Shown here: one piece after another, positions 13,034 to 22,661 of the stretch
Position numbering within the stretch: the stretch's first letter is position 1
How the letters are laid out: the number at the start of each line of letters is the position of its first letter
Assembly (NCBI GenBank): GCA_023634235.1
Contig: JAMKCF010000004.1
Coordinates: 21,670,027-21,734,026 of the forward strand
Length of the DNA stretch: 64,000 nucleotides
Direction: 5' to 3'
From: Pisaster brevispinus
Lineage: Eukaryota > Echinodermata > Asteroidea > Forcipulatida > Asteriidae
Made by a program: the position numbers and the translations under genes
Notes under the pieces: model-generated
What the model was told of the DNA's origin: nothing
Seen by the model: only the letters and a program-made list of their open reading frames with translations
The model's database searches: none

Positions 13034-13276
13034 CTTAGGGAATATAAACAGGAAGCGTTCAGATATCGTTATGTACTTACAGAAACACAAGAGCATAGCA
13101 AGCATAGAGGACGACAACCACCCAACCAGTGCAGAGCTTTCTGGGAACTCAGAGTACCATTCTATGTAGAAAACACCCATAGAGCTGGCCGTTCCATGGG
13201 TCAGACCTGATGTGATACATGAAGCCACCAAAAATGGCCAGTGACGAAACTCCGAGTCTGGGGAAGACTTCGACAT
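8473..13276 (-). CDS. Monocarboxylate-transporter-like MFS protein (SLC16 family), complete
   Basis: Four minus-strand exons, 13276-13081, 11277-11134, 10054-9098 and 8648-8473 (stop TAA at 8475-8473), join in phase to 490 aa, the usual SLC16 length. The start ATG has a strong context (CCACCATG). The protein shows a 12-helix MFS layout. The N-terminal half carries VGWLSSSM and FHKHFALANGICMTGASIG, a close match to the SLC16 motif after helix 4. A hydrophilic loop with many Ser, Glu and His residues separates the halves, and the second half has FGIGLVVVAVGN followed by GYMYD. Family members carry monocarboxylates or related small solutes across the plasma membrane, often with protons. The substrate and exact subfamily cannot be read from the sequence. 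The introns carry two MITE-E copies, a SINE, a LINE end and a dead partial copy of exon 1. Confidence 0.9.
8882..9075. mobile_element. MITE-E fold-back copy 1 (transporter last intron)
   Basis: About 190 bp. The left arm contains 'tgatcaaagcaggc' and 'aactctcacccagt'; the right arm is its inverse, 'actgggtgagagtt ... gcctgctttgatca'. The arms cover most of the element. It lies between exons 3 and 4 of the transporter, ending about 20 bases from the exon 3 donor. Confidence 0.85.
10135..10280. repeat. Dispersed repeat F, inverted copy
   Basis: Reverse-complement relative of 8300-8465, with 'gtgtacattctgactccc', 'gcggacaggata' and 'gtgtaagtgtgc' in the expected order. It lies in transporter intron 2, just upstream of the large exon. 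Confidence 0.55.
10765..10955. mobile_element. MITE-E fold-back copy 2 (transporter intron 2)
   Basis: Same family as 8882-9075: 'gtcgtcatgatcagg', 'gaactctcacccagtta' on the left and 'tagagttcattattccatg' on the right, ending in 'gacaaagcccctt', the inverse of the left end 'aaggggctgcgtc'. Confidence 0.8.
11330..11664 (-). mobile_element. LINE 3' end (C-terminus of reverse-transcriptase ORF and tail)
   Basis: Read on the minus strand, 11664-11395 encodes a stretch with YVPRKYSTAGDHAFQAYAPL, then WN-like RNELPQCI and SLDAFKKTLKTHLFEL. This is the typical C-terminal signature of CR1/L2-type non-LTR retrotransposons. A short 3' UTR follows, ending in a repeated 'TTGTA' tail at 11332-11352. 5' truncated, as most LINE copies are. 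Confidence 0.75.
11660..11960 (-). mobile_element. tRNA-derived SINE-4
   Basis: On the minus strand the head has an A-box-like GGTGTAGTGGTA and a B-box GGTTCAAATCC about 35 bases apart, followed by a body. The 3' tail of repeated AAATG units lies at 11661-11680. The tail abuts the LINE fragment. Confidence 0.8.
12099..12180. repeat. (TAA)n microsatellite
   Basis: About 27 uninterrupted copies of the trinucleotide ATA in transporter intron 1. Confidence 0.95.
12733..12813 (-). pseudogene. Dead duplicate of the 3' part of transporter exon 1
   Basis: Roughly 80 bases closely match the exon at 13081-13165, with shared 'agagcatagcaggc/aagc', 'gacgacaaccagccaacc' and 'gtaccattc'. The copy has a one-base deletion in the middle relative to the exon, which shifts the frame, so it cannot replace exon 1. 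A GT is still present where the donor would be (gtcagc). It lies in intron 1 next to a MITE-A. Confidence 0.75.
12822..12992. mobile_element. MITE-A copy
   Basis: Starts 'agcctggaatttcatctt' and ends 'tgtaattccaggcctg', which are inverted termini. Internal 'gagggcaagg' and 'gggcacttccattggaaaa' match the other copies. About 170 bp. Confidence 0.85.
12995..13035. repeat. (GTT)n microsatellite
   Basis: About 12 copies of TTG directly downstream of the MITE-A, in transporter intron 1. Confidence 0.95.
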
Positions 13277-13360
13277 GGTGGAATAATTTCTTTTTTTTTT
13301 AGGCCTGCAAGTAATAAATTAGTTATTGAATTTCTCAAGTGGATCCTCTGTATCACTATT

Positions 13361-13540
13361 AATAGACACTAAGACGGTGACCGGAGTCACGTTACTCACA
13401 GTGGGTAAACAATGTAAACAAACCAAGCAGCCACGCCCAGTGGGCGTGGTCAAGCTACAGCAGAAGCACTCGGAAGCTTGTTTGGTTTGTTTACATTGTA
13501 TACCCACTATTAGTGACTCTGTTCGCCGATTGTGTCTATT
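13361..13540. mobile_element. Fold-back MITE, about 180 bp
   Basis: The left arm 'aatagaca ... gagtcac ... agtgggta' through 'caatgtaaacaaacca' is mirrored by 'tggtttgtttacattg ... tacccact ... gtgactc ... tgtctatt'. The arms account for nearly the whole element. It lies about 85 bases upstream of the transporter start codon, so it may lie in the 5' UTR or a 5' intron. Confidence 0.85.
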
Positions 13541-13711
13541 ACTATAAAACTATTACTATTAATATTTCGAATTTTTTTCACAAGTTTTATAGATACTGAT
13601 AAGAATAGTTTGATGAGAAGTTTTAAGTTTTAAAATGGGATGTTTATACTTTTTAAGTTATCGAAAAGGCCAAGGGAATTAGGTCACCATTATAAGTTAA
13701 ATATTCTCTTT

Positions 13712-13845
13712 GGTGGAAAAATTTCCGTATCCAGCCACCACTTTTTCATTCGTTATGAAATAAAATAGTATCTAATTTACTCAAATGAGATATTCCTTTG
13801 GGTAAAAATGAGTGAAAAAGTGGTGGCAGGATACGGATTTTTGTC
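13712..13845. mobile_element. Short hairpin MITE
   Basis: Arms 'ccgtatccagccaccacttt' and 'aaagtggtggcaggatacgg' flank an AT-rich loop of about 75 bases. Confidence 0.8.
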
Positions 13846-13914
13846 CAAATAGGTAGTGCACCAACATGACCAAGGCAAGGCCCCGTGTGTCTAGGTCATT
13901 GTGCCCTATCTGAG

Positions 13915-14570
13915 GAGCTAGCGTAGCTGTTCCGTCCCAACTTGACAATTGAGTGTTAAAGTTAGGAAGTCCCAACTATAGTTGGGATCGCCCTTAGAGT
14001 TCAACAGGACACCGTGATCGATCATGCGTAGATTACTGTGTATTACACTACCGTACCACAGACGCACAAGTTGATGCGGTTAACGTTAATTAACAAGATT
14101 CTTTATTTCAAACCCGGGTCTCGACTCTGTATACAAACTAACTCATGTCAAAACTGTTAGTGTTATGATGGAGCTAGAGCCGGTTGCGAGCTGGTGCCCA
14201 GGACGAACTGTTTGGAATGATCCGCATACCGCTAACTCTGCATAAATAGTGTTTTTAGAGGGTCCTGACTGAGCGCCCTCTTGTTTCTTGCTCATACCGG
14301 GTGACGCTTTCAGTTTCAAAGTAGGCCTACACATTTAATTTCCCCTTCTCTTGGAAAACCATCATTCTAATTAATCTCAAATATTCTCAAGGGCAAGGCC
14401 AAGGGAAAGGAAAGTGGTCTTAATATAAACTTCATACTATATATATGATACTTACTATTGGTTTTATTTTTAGTTCATTCATGGGGGGTGCTTGCATTCA
14501 CTGCGATCCCAACTATAGTTGGGACGATTGTCAAGTTGGGCGGAACATAGCTACTCAGCGCAGTAGTATG
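13915..14570. mobile_element. Non-autonomous element with distant inverted ends
   Basis: The left end (13915-13990) holds 'gttccgtcccaacttgacaa' followed by CCCAACTATAGTTGGGATCGC. The right end (14505-14570) holds the inverse: GCGATCCCAACTATAG..., then 'ttgtcaagttgggcggaac'. Each end thus carries a perfect 16-base palindrome centred on CTATAG. The internal 500 bases are non-coding. Confidence 0.7.
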
Positions 14571-14750
14571 CAGAACTTTGTACTCAAATTGTATTGTAGT
14601 GCATTGTGTACTGTAACTTCGAATTTTGATCAATAACATGCAATCACACTCACGGAGTAACTAATTTGTCTCTGAAACTACTCACAATATCAATCAATAA
14701 AACAAACCTACCATAAACAGATGAAACCTTCAGAACACTTTATAACTTAC

Positions 14751-15047
14751 CATGGAGGTAGAACTAGAACAAAGTAGAAGTAGAACTTAGAGGATTTGTT
14801 GAACAGACGATCAACATCACCTTTTATCGCAGCATGAGAACTAGCGCCCTCTGTTGTCTCACTTCTTTAGTCACGCTAGTTCGGGTGGTCTGTTCTTGAC
14901 CGGCCCGAGTGAGCTGTATGTACGCTTGAACGCTAGGAACACGACAACAATGCCACCTTTAAATTTAAGCGGGGATTTGAGAACATTAAACTCTTCAAAA
15001 TGGCGGTGGCACTTCAAGAACTTCCAAGAGAGTCCTCAAGTGAATGA
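14751..15047. promoter_or_regulatory. Possible bidirectional promoter with two weak first-exon candidates
   Basis: On the minus strand a donor-like gtaagt reads from 14750 downward and could end a 5' UTR exon of the transporter. A matching acceptor (ttgcag) sits near 13300, about 25-30 bases before its start codon. On the plus strand, AAAATGGCGG at 14997 starts a 15-codon reading frame that ends exactly before another gtaagt (15048). An in-frame alternative, ATG 14950, would give 33 codons up to the same donor. No downstream plus-strand exon is recognised. This is inference from splice-site context only. Confidence 0.25.
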
Positions 15048-15163
15048 GTAAGTAAGCCAAACACCAAACAAATAAGTTTTCATAGACAACTCTGATAAAA
15101 TCACATCATATTAGACTCATCCCAAACCATAAGGTGGTAAATTAGGCCTTCTTTATTAACCTA

Positions 15164-15274
15164 GGGTGCGTTTTCGCAGCTGTAACCAATAACTGTTTGG
15201 GTCACTGACCAGTGATGAACCAATTGCCAAGTCAACCGAAACAGTTATTGGTTACAACCGCGAAAACGCACCCC
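15164..15274. mobile_element. Short fold-back MITE, about 110 bp
   Basis: Starts 'gggtgcgttttcgc' and 'tgtaaccaataactgttt', and ends with the inverse 'aacagttattggttaca' and 'gcgaaaacgcaccc'. The loop is about 30-40 bases. Confidence 0.85.
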
Positions 15275-15719
15275 TGTCGTGACACCAGCAGAAAAACAAT
15301 CACATGCTTCAATACACCTTGGTACTGACTTTAATACTGTACATTATACTAATTATGTTCTCTCTTTTTTTCTCATTAGACAATGGTACTTTTTAAATGC
15401 TTTTTGGCTAGGTCTCAAGGCTAGGGAAAATTTAGTTTTTGAATGTTTTGGTAGAGTTGGCCTAAACAAAATTTGTTACAAACAGACTGTGTTAAAAACA
15501 GTAACATGGCTTCATGGATAAACAATATCTAGAAGAAGCTAAAATGTTTGTTTTTTTAAGTCATTTCAAAAGTAAATTTTTGTTGTGGTAATATTTTAAA
15601 ATGTTGTAAATACACCAATGTTTACACCAGAAAACTTTCGTGTGTGTAGCTAGCTGACGTCGAATGCTTTTAGTAATTTAATATTATTATAACATTGTTT
15701 AAAACTAAAAGAAAAGGAA

Positions 15720-15895
15720 TACCTTTAGGTTTTGGAACCGTTCCATTGTTGTAGATATACAATAAAACTAACGTGTGCAAATTTCATTTCAAAAAGTTGA
15801 TAGCGTTTTGTGGAACTTTGGAAATCTGGAGCAGTTATGGCCACGGATATGTCCACGCAGGAAGAAAAATCAGCACAATCTAAGAAACGATGAAG
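15720..15895 (+). mobile_element. MITE-C left-half relic
   Basis: Contains 'ttggaaccgttccattgtt' and 'aaatttcatttcaaaaagtt' plus 'cgcaggaagaaaaatc', the order seen in the left half of the complete copy at 18590. The right half seems to resume at 16925, suggesting later insertions split it. Confidence 0.6.
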
Positions 15896-16924
15896 CATGA
15901 AACGCAGGCCCACGAGAACAAATTTTTGCAAAGGGGTGCTGGGTTTTTTTCAAAGACAACTGTCGTATAAGGTGTAAGGTCCGGGCCCGCGTTCTTAAAA
16001 TGCTCTTTCGTACAACCAGAGACACGATTTGGCACATAAATCTCTCCCTTTTTTTGGGGGGGGGCAGGAATATTATAAGTGTAATTTGCAAAATGACTAC
16101 CCCAAAATGACGAGGCGATGTTGGGTGAAAAGATATTTCGAGACTCTTGCAGTAAATTACTAGATCGTGGCTCAAATTAAAAAATATTTCCAATGCATAG
16201 TTGTTTACGTACATTTATCGTCCTTTCCATAATATTGTCAATGAATAATGGAATATGTCAAATTTGGAAGTGATAAGACCCAAGGGAGCAATAAGTGCCT
16301 CTCGTTAATTTTTTACAAGGATGAACACAATAGTTTCTGAAGGCTTAATTATCCCTGGCATCAAATGCTCACTGATTGCTTACAATATAGTCATACGTTT
16401 TTGGCATTGCCACGATGGTGAGCGAAAAATTACATTAAAGCTAAATAATTTCATCCTTATTAACATTTTACCAGTCAGGGGAAATTAGTGTTTATTTTTG
16501 AGTTACTTCAAAACAATGTGCATCTAAATGTATTTACTTTTTACAATGGGAATTTGTTGAATTATTAACATCATTTTTTCGGCTTGTATTTATTTGTATT
16601 TTATGTAGGCCTCAACTTTGAAAACAGGTGTTTTTTATATCTATTAAAGTATTTTTACTGTCATTTTTTTTGCATATCACTTTTGTTTTGTGATTTTTTA
16701 TTTTTTTTTTAAGTTCCTTAAATATTTGTGATTTAATGTATGTTAGCTTTTTGTTTGCTTGTTTGTTTGCTTTTGTTTTTGTGCTTTCTGTTTTGTATGT
16801 ATTTATCCCTCTGGGTGCTTTAGTATAATATTCCAGCTCCGGGTGCTTTAGTATATACCAGCACCCCCATCCAAAAAAGTTGGGGGTGCTGCAGCACCCA
16901 CAGCACCCCCCGCTCTCGCGGGCC

Positions 16925-17075
16925 TGATGAAACGTTTCTCAGATTGACATTTTAAGTACCTTTCTCTGAAACCACATTCTTTTGAAGGGAATCGTTTCTC
17001 AAAATGCTATTATTATTAACAGCTGCACTAGTGCTTATTACCAAGTTATTTTTTTAAGGTCATTATATTTTTGAG
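16925..17075 (+). mobile_element. MITE-C right-half relic
   Basis: Contains 'gaaacgtttctcagattg', 'aaaccacattcttttgaa' and 'aacagctgcact', followed by 'taccaagtt' and 'ggtcattatattttgag'. This matches the right half of 18590-18920. Confidence 0.6.
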
Positions 17076-18589
17076 TAATTAACAGAAAGTATATTATCCC
17101 CCCCCCCCATTAAACAACATTAATATGCCTATTGTTTATCTGACTATTGTCTATTGTCATAACTTTGTTGAGTAATTACCAGTAGTCCTATTTCCTTACT
17201 TTATAGGGCATTTGTGATATATATCTGTTAGTAACAAGTTGCCCTGAAACATCAAACAAGTACCCGGAGCAAATGTTCCCGTCCGTCAACAGACGAAAAC
17301 ATATTGCGATCGTTGATACGGATTCTAAAGCGGCCAGACTAATTTCCCTCACAACCTCAATTTGGTTACATTGGTTTCAATGCAGAGAAACAACAATATA
17401 ATAGTAGTTACCGCGTAGAGGCAAACACTATACAGGGATCATTTGAAATAGTTACAGATGAACTTATTCTTCTTGGTAAATCAAGTATAGGGCCTACGGA
17501 TTTAAAGGGTTGCCAAGTATGAGTTTGTTAACGAACACGGATTGGTTTGGGGTTTGGGGTTTTTTTTCGGTTTTGAATACATAAACCTTTGTTTAAAATA
17601 TGCCTATAAACACGTTCAGTACACAAGGGAAACTACGACAAACGCACCCAGTAGGTAGACCATTTCACCTTCTAAACAAACAACAGCAATTCAAGATGGC
17701 GCATCTGCGCTAGGGTCCTTGTACTGGCAGGTGGCGTAATTCACAGGGCGGGAGGGGCAGGGTGGTTCCTGTATTGTGAAGATGAAACTGGCCACGGTTA
17801 CACGATTTGAACCGTGTTAATGCATCATGAGTTCCGTAAAACGTTAAAAAATAGCTGATGATCTCATTTCCAAACCATTATTGGTCCCTGTGGAATTCCG
17901 TCAGCTTCATACACAGCCCGTAATGACGTCAGTTACAATGGCAAAACGGGGAAAAGAACGGGTGCATGGAGGGCGCTACATTAGTTTATCGGTCACTGCC
18001 ACACAACAGGACTACTAATGTTGACACAACACGCGATGTTAAGGATTTTGGTGGCTATTATGACGGCTGGTTTCCCCTTCACCCTCTCGGCCTCCCTGCA
18101 CCGCCCGAGTTCGCTTAACGTTTTCAAGACTCTTGCAGTAAATTACTAGAATCGTGACAACAAAGGCTTGATATTTACGAACAATATTTGTGCCCTTGTC
18201 GTTAACATTGGCATTGAATTGAAGTGATCAGTCCCTAGAGAACAATAAGTGCCCCTCGGTACCGGCTGACTGTACTTTTTATGGGGATTACCTTCTCTCT
18301 TTTTTAAGGTAAAAATGAACACGATGTTTTTGATGGCTTTTCCCTGTCCTCAATTACTCATACTGATCGATTTGCTTTGGCATTATTTTTTTGACAGTAT
18401 CATCATGATGAAAGAAAATTACCCTTTATGGTTACACAAAAGATGAGCGCGGTGTTGGTAAGAGCTACATTTTTCGTCATCATTATAAACTAACGTTAAC
18501 ATTATACGACGGGGGAAAATACTAAATGTTTGAACTGAAAATCAGGCCTGAAAATTGAAAAAATTGCTTCAGGTTTCCTTAATAGGCAA

Positions 18590-18920
18590 GGTACACCTTT
18601 GCTCTTTTGGAACCGTTCGATTGTTTTAATCTCACACAAATGGAAACTTAACCTGTGAACATTTTATTTCAAAAGGTGCGTTTTTGAGATATCGCAGGAA
18701 GAATAATCCGTACATGATATAGGCCTACACTGTCTGAGAAACCTTTCATGCAGAAGCGTTTTCAGATTGAAATGTTTTTTTTTATTCCCTCTCTCTATAA
18801 CAACATTCCTTTCAAAGGAATTTGTTTCTCAAAAAGTTATATCATAACAGCTGCATTGCTTCTCACAAAGTAAGTTTTTATATGGTCATTCATTTTTGGA
18901 GTTTAGTAAAGGTATACCCT
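18590..18920 (+). mobile_element. MITE-C, complete copy
   Basis: About 330 bp in the order 'ttggaaccgttcgattgttt', 'catttcaaaagg', 'gcaggaagaataat', 'tcagattgaaatg', 'cattcctttcaaagg', 'aacagctgcattgcttctc', 'taagtttttatatggtcatt'. A reverse-oriented copy lies at 34735-35090 and shares every block. Confidence 0.75.
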
Positions 18921-20908
18921 AATTAAGTGTCGGCCCGCCCTTACGCTTGTATGTGATTTTTCTTAATATTTTCAAAAAGTAAATTCAAAAATAAACGGCC
19001 ACTATAGATGATAAAATATTGGGAATTTGGGGAATGGTTATGGTATATTTCGAGGGGTTAAGGCGAAGAAATTGCCAGAAGAATAAGTCTAATACAACAC
19101 TGATTGTAATGTACTAAGCCAAAGACGAATCGCTCGTTTTCCCTCTGTTTGAATACATGTATTTTGAATACGTGCCCAAGGAGGATCGAGCAGGCATGCG
19201 GGGCGAGGGGCAATTGGGGTCTTGGGCTAGTGCCAAGAGAGCCTTCCCGGAAGGCGACAAAGTACGGAGTTGGAGGCATTCGAAGGCGCACGGTAATGGG
19301 TGCTGGCGGAGCTCCCTTCCCCACCAATTTGGTCCCGAGCCCAAGGAGGATCGAACAGACATACCGGGTGAGGGGCTAAGGGGGCCGCTGTACCCTTGTC
19401 TGGTGTCAATAAAACAAGGCAAACCTTATAGCGAAAGGATTTCCAAGCGTATTGTGCTGCAAGCAGACCTTGATGTAGACTTACAGAGAAACATAATAAT
19501 ACAATGTCTATTGCTGGTGGTGCGTGTACCCATGAAGTGTAACGGATTATAGGCAGTTTCTCAATAATTTATTAGCTGAGTATACCGAGGCAAATAGGAT
19601 CTTATTAAAAGCTGGCGTGGTGCCCATTATAGCTGCTTCATAGATCCAATAATAATGACAATGCTTAAAGAGGAGCTTCAAGGTCGAATTGAGTTTTGAG
19701 ACGCACTCATTTTAGATTGGATCCTCATGGAAGTGGTGTAAAATGTTATTTTATTTGATGTATTCAGAGCGTTATTTGAAATGACATGACATCATCGGAG
19801 TAAAATCAAAAGAAACTTACCATAAAGATAATAAATAATGTTGCAGATGTAGTAAGCTTCGCGCCAAAAGCAAAAACCCTAAATGCTTGGCTTAAAGTGG
19901 TTTAAAGGGAAAGTATTCCTATGGTTTTTGGAATCGTTCGATTGTTTTAATACCATGAAAATAATAGTAGATAATCAATATACAATCAAACTATAACCTA
20001 TAGGCCTAGGTGCAAATGGTATCCCGGAGTTTAAAAAGTTTATGTTCAGTATTACCAGCTAAACAATTACTTAATGAGTGACGTCATACAACAAAGTAGT
20101 GGTTTAGAAAACGAGCATCAATCCACAGCACGGCCCTTCCATGGCAAAACAGTTTAACTTAAAAATTGTCATTTTGAGAAAAGCAAGGACAGATTTAAGC
20201 TGTTTTGCCATAAAAATTGGATGAAAGTGTGAAAAGAGGCTGAGATAGGAAATGTGCTATTCAGAAACCATACAAAGTATGCCTGTAAAACTTTGAAATG
20301 GAAAAAGCACCCCTAATTTACCCAGAAATGATCTGATGTAAAAACCAAACATTTTCAAGTTGGGCTGTTTTGCCATGGAAGGGCCGAGCAGTGCAAGTCT
20401 CGTGCTTCCGGAACCAAGTTGGTCCCAACCAGTTTTTAAGTGTGGGCGATTTTGTTCCGTCAACTACTTTAGTTGAACAAAGTTCATGGCTGTAAAATGT
20501 AAACATTATACCGTTTTGTCGGGAAAAGTAAAATGTAACCATGAAAGTAAACAGTTTTTAAGAAATACCCGAGAATAAGTCTTGACCTTCGTTTCTGGTT
20601 ACCCAACTGACGTTCGTGTTGTCATTAAACCTATATGTGATGGTCACACAAACTCGGGCATGAATGTCAAATGAGTTTTCTAAAAAATAATAAGAATCCT
20701 CGTCCAAAGTCCATTTTGTTATTTTTATTTTCGAGAACTTTGTATGAAAAGAATTTACAAAGGAGATTTGATTTCATCTATAGACAAACGGCCTTCGTTC
20801 GAAATGCTTTCTCGTTTTCGGTGTGCGCGAAACTTGCACAGTCTATTGAACAAAGAAATGGGGGGGTAGTGATCTCTTATTATGCCAATTGCGACTGTCA
20901 ATTTGTTC

Positions 20909-21428
20909 AGTTTAATTGCATTCTGGTAATGGCAATTTTAATTACTTAATTTTAAAAGTCAAAAGTCATTCAGAAGTGTGCGTTAAAGGCAGTGTACACA
21001 ACCTTTTTGTAACTGTCTAAAAGACCTGTGCCCAATTTCATAATTCAGTTAAATGGCATTCTGGTAATGGCAATTTTAATTACTTATTTTTAAAAGCCAA
21101 TAGTCATTCAGTAGTGTGTGTTAAAGGCAGTGTACACTTTTTGTAACTGTCTAAAAGACCTGTGCCCAATTTCATATTCAGTTAAATGGCATTCTGGTAA
21201 TGGCAATTTTAATTACTTAATTTTAAAAGCCAATAGTCATTCAGTAGTGTGTGTTAAAGGCAGTGTAAACTTTTTGTAACTGTCTAAAAGACCTGGGCCC
21301 AATTCATAATCCAGTTTAATGGCATTCTGGTAATGGCAGTTTTAATAACTTAATTTTAAAAGTCAATAGTCATTCAGTAGTGTGCGTTAAAGGCAGTGTA
21401 CACTTTTGGTAACTGTCTAAAAGACCTT
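20909..21428. repeat. Tandem repeat, about 132-138 bp x 3.9
   Basis: 'gcattctggtaatggc' recurs at about 20917, 21055, 21187 and 21319. Each unit joins a short AT-rich block to the left end of MITE-L (AAAGGCAGTGTACAC) and to 'gcccaatttcat', which resembles the start of MITE-B. The amplified unit is therefore the junction between two transposons. Confidence 0.85.
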
Positions 21429-21976
21429 GGCCCAATTTCATAAAGCTGTTACGCAGAACATTCTGCTTAGCAAATTTCTTTACTTAGCAAGAAATGAGCG
21501 GGGTACCAGCGGCAACAATGTAAACTTTATAGAATGTTGGCTGGTAACCTGTTTCTGCTAAGCAAGATTTGTTTGTGCTTAGCAAGTTTGTGTGCTTTAC
21601 AGGCTTTATGAAATTGGGCCCAGTATTCTCGATTGGTGTATCCCAACATAATTGTGCATAAAATAACAATCCTGTGAAAATTTGGGCTCGTCATCGAAGT
21701 TGCAAGAAAATAATGAAAGAAAAAAAACACAATTGTTGCATAGAATATTGTGTGCTATCAGATGCCTGAGCAAGGCTTCATGCCTGAAGCCTTTCTCAGA
21801 TTCAATTTGTTGGGGGTGCATTTACTTCTTTCTCTAAAACTGCATTTCTTCAAAGGGTGCCGTTTCTCACAATTTTGTGTAATATCAACAGCTCTCCAGT
21901 GCTCTTTACCCAGTAAGTTTTATGGTTATATTAACTTAACTGTGGAGTAATTACCAAACGTATACACTGCCTTTAA
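21389..21976. mobile_element. MITE-L interrupted by MITE-B
   Basis: The left terminus AAAGGCAGTGTACAC and the right terminus GTATACACTGCCTTTA are inverted repeats. The body resumes after the insertion with 'ttggtgtatcccaacata' and 'gtgaaaatttgggctc', and then 'gccgtttctcacaat', all typical of this widespread marine-invertebrate family. The central part (21429-21621) is a complete MITE-B. Confidence 0.7.
21429..21621. mobile_element. MITE-B copy inserted into MITE-L
   Basis: Left end 'ggcccaatttcataaagct'; right end 'ggctttatgaaattgggcc'; near-perfect inverse. Internal 'gcttagcaag' motifs occur in both orientations. Confidence 0.85.
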
Positions 21977-22277
21977 TGGTGAGCTACGCAGGGCCCCTTT
22001 GGATACTAAATTTGTAAGTTAGTGAACCCTGGCATGGATTATGTTAAAACCAAAAAAACAATAAAACAAATTTATGTATACACTCATCAGAGCAGCCATG
22101 TATAACCTTCTTAACTTGAAGTTGTTGTCCATAATTTATGTTTCGTTGTGGTATAAACCCCGAAGCAGATGAAGGGATGACTTTAATGAGTCTACTTTAC
22201 AATGAAAATGAGCTCTTATAATTAATTTAGATAATATATCCATGCATCGTGAGACAAGAAATACAGGTACGTGTGGT

Positions 22278-22661
22278 GGGACACGTTGCTGTCGGATTGG
22301 GGCAATGGGGCTATAAAAAGCGTTGAAATGGTAGGAAATGAATATGGTTGGACAGATGTTTCAAAGGTAGAATTTTATATAATGAACCCTCACAAATATC
22401 CCTCCAAAATTGTGTGGTTTTTCCTTTTACTTCGTGAACTAACACCGGCCAACATTTTTTAGAACTAGAACCAGATTTTTGACTCCACAAAATGATAGAT
22501 CGTGTTTAGTTCATGAAGTAAAAGGAAACCACACAATTTAGAGGGTTGTTTTTTAATTCATTATATTCTACTTTTTTTTAAAAACCTTTCCAACCATATT
22601 CATTTCAACACAAACGTTTTTGTGGACCAAGGCGCCCAATCCAAAAGAAACGTGTCCCTTT
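22278..22661. mobile_element. MITE-K, about 385 bp, present once per array unit
   Basis: Ends GGGACACGTTGCTGTCGGAT... and ...CCAATCCAAAAGAAACGTGTCCC are inverted. The inner arms 'gtgtggtttttccttttact' and 'agtaaaaggaaaccacac' are a second inverted pair around 'gttagttc/gaactaac'-type sequence, so the whole element can fold. Other copies are at 25941-26324 and 29627-30009. This family is common in marine invertebrate genomes by my recollection; not checked. Confidence 0.85.

Larger units (their letters stand above)
15275..22183. other. Gene-free intergenic region rich in MITE relics
   Basis: No exon was recognised on either strand. The content is two separated halves of MITE-C (15720-15895 and 16925-17075), a complete MITE-C (18590-18920), a GC-rich patch of unknown origin (19140-19420), a worn MITE-C half (19912-20060), a tandem repeat (20909-21428) and a nested MITE pair (21389-21976). 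The rest shows nothing I can name. Confidence 0.5.
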
